A DNA stretch of 64,000 nt from contig QFPW01000001.1 of assembly GCA_003241785.1 (NCBI GenBank), forward strand, positions 310,001 through 374,000, read 5' to 3'. Of this stretch, positions 60,805 through 64,000 are shown in pieces. This stretch comes from Rhodovulum sulfidophilum (GTDB lineage: Bacteria; Pseudomonadota; Alphaproteobacteria; Rhodobacterales; Rhodobacteraceae). The notes beneath the pieces were generated by a model. It was given only the letters and a program-made list of their open reading frames with translations, made no database searches and had not been told where the DNA came from. The position numbers were made by a program, and so were the translations under genes. Within the stretch, counting starts at the first letter, position 1; every line of letters begins with the position of its first letter.

Positions 60805-61203
60805 TCAGAGGCCGAGCGCGCTCTTCAGCGAGGTCACGTCGCGCAGACGCTGGCCGGCGGCGATCTTCTCGCCCTCGGCCGCGTCCGCCACTCCGGCCTC
60901 CGCCTGCCGCAGCAGGTCGGCGATCAAGTCGGACGAGGCTTCCGCGCGCGGCATCGCCAGCTCGGCGAGGATCGTGGTCGCCTCCGGCGAGATCTCGGCG
61001 AAGCCGCCGGTCACGACGTATTCGCTGACCGCGCCCTCGGCCTTCACCGTGACCACGCCGGGACGCAGCGTGGTCAGGAACGGCGCGTGATTGGGCATGG
61101 CGGTGAAGTCGCCGTTCATGCCCGGAATCTGCACGCTGGTGGCCTGGACCGACACGAGCTTGCGCTCGGGGCTGACCAGATCGAACTGCATCGTGGTGGC
61201 CAC
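60805..61203 (-). CDS. atpC: ATP synthase F1 epsilon subunit
   Basis: Small rotor subunit of F1, 132 aa. MQFDLVSPERKLVSVQATSVQIPG is the beta-barrel start and GDFTAMPNHAPFLTTLRPGVVTV the conserved middle; the C-terminal helical hairpin is short (LRQAEAGVADAAEG). Last gene of the operon, 16 bases after atpD, before a clear terminator. Controls ATP hydrolysis and couples to gamma. Confidence 0.96.
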   Translation of the reverse strand: MATTMQFDLVSPERKLVSVQATSVQIPGMNGDFTAMPNHAPFLTTLRPGVVTVKAEGAVSEYVVTGGFAEISPEATTILAELAMPRAEASSDLIADLLRQAEAGVADAAEGEKIAAGQRLRDVTSLKSALGL

Positions 61204-61219
61204 TTCGGACGCCCTTTCC

Positions 61220-62644
61220 TCAGGCCGCCGCGGCGGCCATCTTCTCGGCCTTGGCGATCACTTCCTTGATGCCGCCGACCATGTAGAAGGCCGCCTCGGG
61301 CAGGTGATCGAACTCGCCGGCGACAACGCGCTTGAAGCTGTCGATCGTCTCCTCGATCGGCACCTGCACCCCCGGCGAGCCGGTGAAGACCTGCGCCACG
61401 TCGAACGGCTGGGAGAGGAAGCGCTGGATCTTCCGGGCACGGGCCACGGTCAGCTTGTCCTCTTCCGAGAGCTCGTCCATGCCGAGAATGGCGATGATGT
61501 CCTGGAGCGACTTGTAGCGCTGCAGGATACCCTGCACGGCGCGCGCGGTCTCGTAGTGCTCGTCGCCGATCACCATCGGGTCCAGCAGACGCGAGGTCGA
61601 GTCGAGCGGGTCCACGGCGGGATAGATGCCGAGCTCGGAGATCGCGCGCGACAGCACGGTCGTCGCGTCGAGGTGGGCGAAGGAGGTCGCCGGCGCCGGG
61701 TCGGTGAGGTCGTCGGCCGGCACGTAGATCGCCTGCACCGAGGTGATCGAGCCGTTCCGGGTCGAGGTGATCCGCTCCTGCAGCGCGCCCATGTCGGTCG
61801 CGAGCGTCGGCTGGTAACCCACGGCGGAGGGGATGCGGCCGAGCAGCGCCGACACTTCCGAGCCCGCCTGGGTGAAGCGGAAGATGTTGTCGACGAAGAA
61901 CAGCACGTCGGTGCCGGACTGGTCGCGGAACTGCTCGGCGATGGTCAGGCCCGAGAGGGCGACGCGGGCGCGGGCCCCCGGCGGCTCGTTCATCTGGCCA
62001 TAGACCAGCGCCACTTTCGACTTCGTCAGGTCGTTCGCGTCGATGACGCCCGACTCGATGAACTCGTGGTAGAGGTCGTTGCCCTCGCGGGTCCGCTCAC
62101 CGACGCCGGCGAACACGGAATAGCCCGAGTGCACCTTCGCGATGTTGTTGATGAGCTCCTGGATGAGCACGGTCTTGCCCACGCCGGCGCCGCCGAACAG
62201 GCCGATCTTGCCGCCCTTCGCATAGGGCGCGAGCAGGTCGATCACCTTGATGCCGGTGACGAGGATCTCGGACTCGGTCGACTGGTCGGCGAAGTCCGGG
62301 GCCGGGCGGTGGATCGGGCGGAACTCGGTCGCGTCGACCGGGCCCTTCTCGTCCACCGGCTCGCCGACGACGTTCAGGATGCGGCCGAGCGTGCCGTCGC
62401 CGACCGGGACCTGGATCGCCTTGCCGGTGTCGGTCACGGTCGCGCCGCGGACCAGACCCTCGGTCGAGTCCATCGCGATCGTGCGCACCGTCGATTCGCC
62501 GAGGTGCTGCGCGACCTCGAGAACCAGCCGGTTGCCGTTGTTGTCAGTCTCGAGCGCGTTCAGGATCTCGGGCAGGTGGCCGTCGAACTGAACGTCGACC
62601 ACGGCGCCGATGACCTGGGTGATCTTGCCGACTGGTGTTGTCAT
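61220..62644 (-). CDS. atpD: ATP synthase F1 beta subunit
   Basis: Catalytic subunit, 474 aa. Walker A GGAGVGKT at residues 151-158, the glutamate region GVGERTREGNDLYHEF, GQMNEPPGARARV, and the catalytic-site segment LLGRIPSAVGYQPTLATDMG are intact. DELSEEDKL and the C-terminal IKEVIAKAEKM helix follow. It lies between atpG and atpC, spacing 28 and 16 bases. Nothing unusual. Confidence 0.99.
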   Translation of the reverse strand: MTTPVGKITQVIGAVVDVQFDGHLPEILNALETDNNGNRLVLEVAQHLGESTVRTIAMDSTEGLVRGATVTDTGKAIQVPVGDGTLGRILNVVGEPVDEKGPVDATEFRPIHRPAPDFADQSTESEILVTGIKVIDLLAPYAKGGKIGLFGGAGVGKTVLIQELINNIAKVHSGYSVFAGVGERTREGNDLYHEFIESGVIDANDLTKSKVALVYGQMNEPPGARARVALSGLTIAEQFRDQSGTDVLFFVDNIFRFTQAGSEVSALLGRIPSAVGYQPTLATDMGALQERITSTRNGSITSVQAIYVPADDLTDPAPATSFAHLDATTVLSRAISELGIYPAVDPLDSTSRLLDPMVIGDEHYETARAVQGILQRYKSLQDIIAILGMDELSEEDKLTVARARKIQRFLSQPFDVAQVFTGSPGVQVPIEETIDSFKRVVAGEFDHLPEAAFYMVGGIKEVIAKAEKMAAAAA

Positions 62645-62672
62645 TGCGCGGTTCCCCGTACCTTCCCGTTCC

Positions 62673-63548
62673 TCAGAGCGCCTCGGCGCCCGAAATGATC
62701 TCGATGAGCTCGCTCGTGATCGCCGCCTGCCGCGAGCGGTTGTAGACGATCGTCAGCTTGCCGATCATGTCGCCCGCGTTGCGGGTCGCGTTGTCCATCG
62801 CGCTCATCCGCGCGCCCTGCTCGGACGCCGCGTTCTCGAGCAGCGCGGCGAAGATCTGGGTCGACACGCCGCGCGGCAGCAGATCGGCGAGGATGGCTTC
62901 CTCGTCAGGCTCGTACTCGTACTCGGCGGCGGCGCCGCCGGTTTCCCCGGCCTCGAACACCGCCGGGATCAGCTGGCGCTCGGTCGGCACCTGGCTGATG
63001 ACCGAGACGAAGCGGCTGTAGAACAGCTCGCAGACGTCGAACTCGCCCTGGTGGAAACGATGCAGCACGTCCGTCGCGATCCGATGCGCGTCGACGTAGC
63101 CGAGCTTCTTCACCTCGGAGAGGTCGATATGCCCGACGAGATGCGCGCCCAGATCGCGGCGAAGCTGCTCGCGGCCCTTCTTGCCGACGGTCAGGATCTT
63201 CACCGTCTTGCCCTCGGCGAGAAGCCGCAGCGCCTTGGCGCGCGCGAGCTTCACGATCGAGGTGTTGAACCCGCCGCAGAGGCCGCGCTCGGAGGTGGCG
63301 ACGACCAGCAGATGCGTGTCGTCCTTGCCGGTCCCGCCGAGCAGGCGCGGCGCGCTCGGGCTCGCGCCGACGCCGGCGGCGAGGTTGCCGAGAACCGCTT
63401 CCATCTGTTGCGCGTAGGGACGGGCCGCCTCGGCCGCCTCCTGGGCGCGGCGGAGCTTGGCCGCCGCGACCATCTGCATGGCCTTGGTGATCTTGCGCGT
63501 CGACTTGACGCTCTCGATCCGGAGTTTCAGGTCCTTCAAGCTCGGCAT
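62673..63548 (-). CDS. atpG: ATP synthase F1 gamma subunit
   Basis: Central rotor shaft, 291 aa. N-terminal helix MPSLKDLKLRIESVKSTRKITKAMQMVAAAKLRRAQ, the central SERGLCGGFNTSIVKLA Rossmann-like fold and C-terminal helix ARMSAMDNATRNAGDMIGKLTIVYNRSRQAAITSELIEI are diagnostic. It lies 29 bases after atpA and 28 before atpD. Length and sequence are normal for alphaproteobacteria. Confidence 0.99.
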   Translation of the reverse strand: MPSLKDLKLRIESVKSTRKITKAMQMVAAAKLRRAQEAAEAARPYAQQMEAVLGNLAAGVGASPSAPRLLGGTGKDDTHLLVVATSERGLCGGFNTSIVKLARAKALRLLAEGKTVKILTVGKKGREQLRRDLGAHLVGHIDLSEVKKLGYVDAHRIATDVLHRFHQGEFDVCELFYSRFVSVISQVPTERQLIPAVFEAGETGGAAAEYEYEPDEEAILADLLPRGVSTQIFAALLENAASEQGARMSAMDNATRNAGDMIGKLTIVYNRSRQAAITSELIEIISGAEAL

Positions 63549-63577
63549 GGGCCGCGTTCTCCCTTAGATGGCGCGGC

Positions 63578-64000
63578 TCAGGCGAAGCTTTTCGCGAAGC
63601 TGTCCAGCGAGGCCTTGATCTTGGCCTCGATATCCCCGGCGATCTTCTGGTCCTTGTCGCGGATCTCGGCGAGCAGGCTCGCGTCGGTGCCGCGCAGGTG
63701 GCTCAGCAGCCCCCGCTCGAACCGGCCGACGTCCTTGACCGGCAGCTTGTCGAGATAGCCGTTCGTGCCCGCGTAGATCAGCACCACCTGCTCGGCGTTC
63801 GTCAGCGGCGCGTACTGCGGCTGCTTCAGGAGCTCGGTCAGGCGCGCGCCGCGGTTCAGCAGGCGCTGGGTCGAGGCGTCGAGGTCGGAGCCGAACTGCG
63901 CGAAGGCCGCCATCTCGCGGTACTGCGCGAGTTCGAGCTTGATCGAGCCCGCGACCGACTTCATCGCCTTGGTCTGCGCGGAGGAGCCCACGCGGGAGAC
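63578..64000 (-). CDS. atpA: ATP synthase F1 alpha subunit (partial, C-terminal part)
   Basis: The last 140 codons of AtpA are present; the frame is open to the window end on the minus strand. Recognisable are VSRVGSSAQTKAMKSVAGSIKLELAQYREMAAFAQFGSDLD and the tail SLLAEIRDKDQKIAGDIEAKI. The N-terminal barrel and Walker motif lie beyond 64000. Upstream gene of atpG; the order atpA-G-D-C without atpB/E/F matches the split F1/F0 operons of alphaproteobacteria. Confidence 0.97.
   Translation of the reverse strand, partial: VSRVGSSAQTKAMKSVAGSIKLELAQYREMAAFAQFGSDLDASTQRLLNRGARLTELLKQPQYAPLTNAEQVVLIYAGTNGYLDKLPVKDVGRFERGLLSHLRGTDASLLAEIRDKDQKIAGDIEAKIKASLDSFAKSFA

Overview
The window is about 64 kb of very GC-rich bacterial chromosome (roughly 70 % G+C by eye), densely coded on both strands, with many ATGA/GTGA stop-start overlaps. 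Gene content points to an alphaproteobacterium, most likely Rhodobacterales: pntAB, an F1 ATPase operon ordered atpA-G-D-C, membrane cytochrome c urate hydroxylase PuuD, a small HemP, the malate-CoA ligase plus serine-glyoxylate aminotransferase set, a RamB/ScfR-type regulator and CtrA-like boxes near flagellin. I do not name a genus. I see no intact insertion sequence, prophage, rRNA or CRISPR array. This is mostly ordinary chromosome; the interest lies in regulation, repeats and a few unassigned small proteins.

Layout. 1-2.2 kb: flagellin (cut by the window start), an IalB-like gene broken by an in-frame TGA, and fur/mur. 2.3-5.4 kb: pntAB transhydrogenase. 5.5-8.8 kb: wrbA and a coupled iron-type alcohol dehydrogenase/aldehyde dehydrogenase pair. 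9-11.8 kb: rpsO and pnp. 11.8-15 kb: four coupled glycosyltransferase genes. 15.3-18.6 kb: asd, two c-type cytochromes and a beta-carbonic anhydrase. 18.7-21.5 kb: an Hpt-like protein, an M17 aminopeptidase and an NlpC/P60 hydrolase. 22-23.2 kb: divergent hemP and ChaN-like genes around an iron-responsive-type box. 23.3-25.2 kb: pncA-pncB. 25.4-29.3 kb: a four-gene ABC importer. 29.8-31.3 kb: ROK sugar kinase and leuD.

31.4-36.9 kb: a B12 acquisition operon (cobalamin riboswitch, btuB, btuF-, btuC- and btuD-like genes, cbiZ). 37-41.3 kb: putA and its divergent Lrp-type regulator. 41.3-44.1 kb: a Zn/Cd/Pb-type P1B ATPase and its divergent MerR regulator, with a classic 19-bp-spacer promoter. 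44.2-44.4 kb: two tRNA-Lys genes. 44.5-47.9 kb: dapF-mtaB, an entericidin-like lipoprotein, a conserved small protein and a GST. 48-49 kb: an orphan sugar-binding protein with its own operator region. 49.1-54 kb: sgaA-mtkA-mtkB and a divergent regulator. 54.4-60 kb: urate degradation (allA, allE, a puuE-uraD fusion, uraH, a LysR regulator, puuD). 60.1-64 kb: a proline-rich one-TM protein and atpC-D-G-A (atpA cut by the window end).

How the parts fit. PuuD, UraH and the PuuE-UraD fusion take urate to allantoate, and AllE/AllA take ureidoglycine to glyoxylate; allantoate amidohydrolase is absent here. The adjacent sgaA-mtkAB operon uses glyoxylate and malate in serine-cycle style, so one ~11-kb region links purine nitrogen recovery to glyoxylate assimilation. 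The most unusual non-genic signals are a composite triple-hairpin repeat present in two copies, a 23-nt perfect inverted repeat between two convergent genes, an operator motif shared by two urate-pathway promoter regions, and three stacked dyads in front of the RamB-like regulator.
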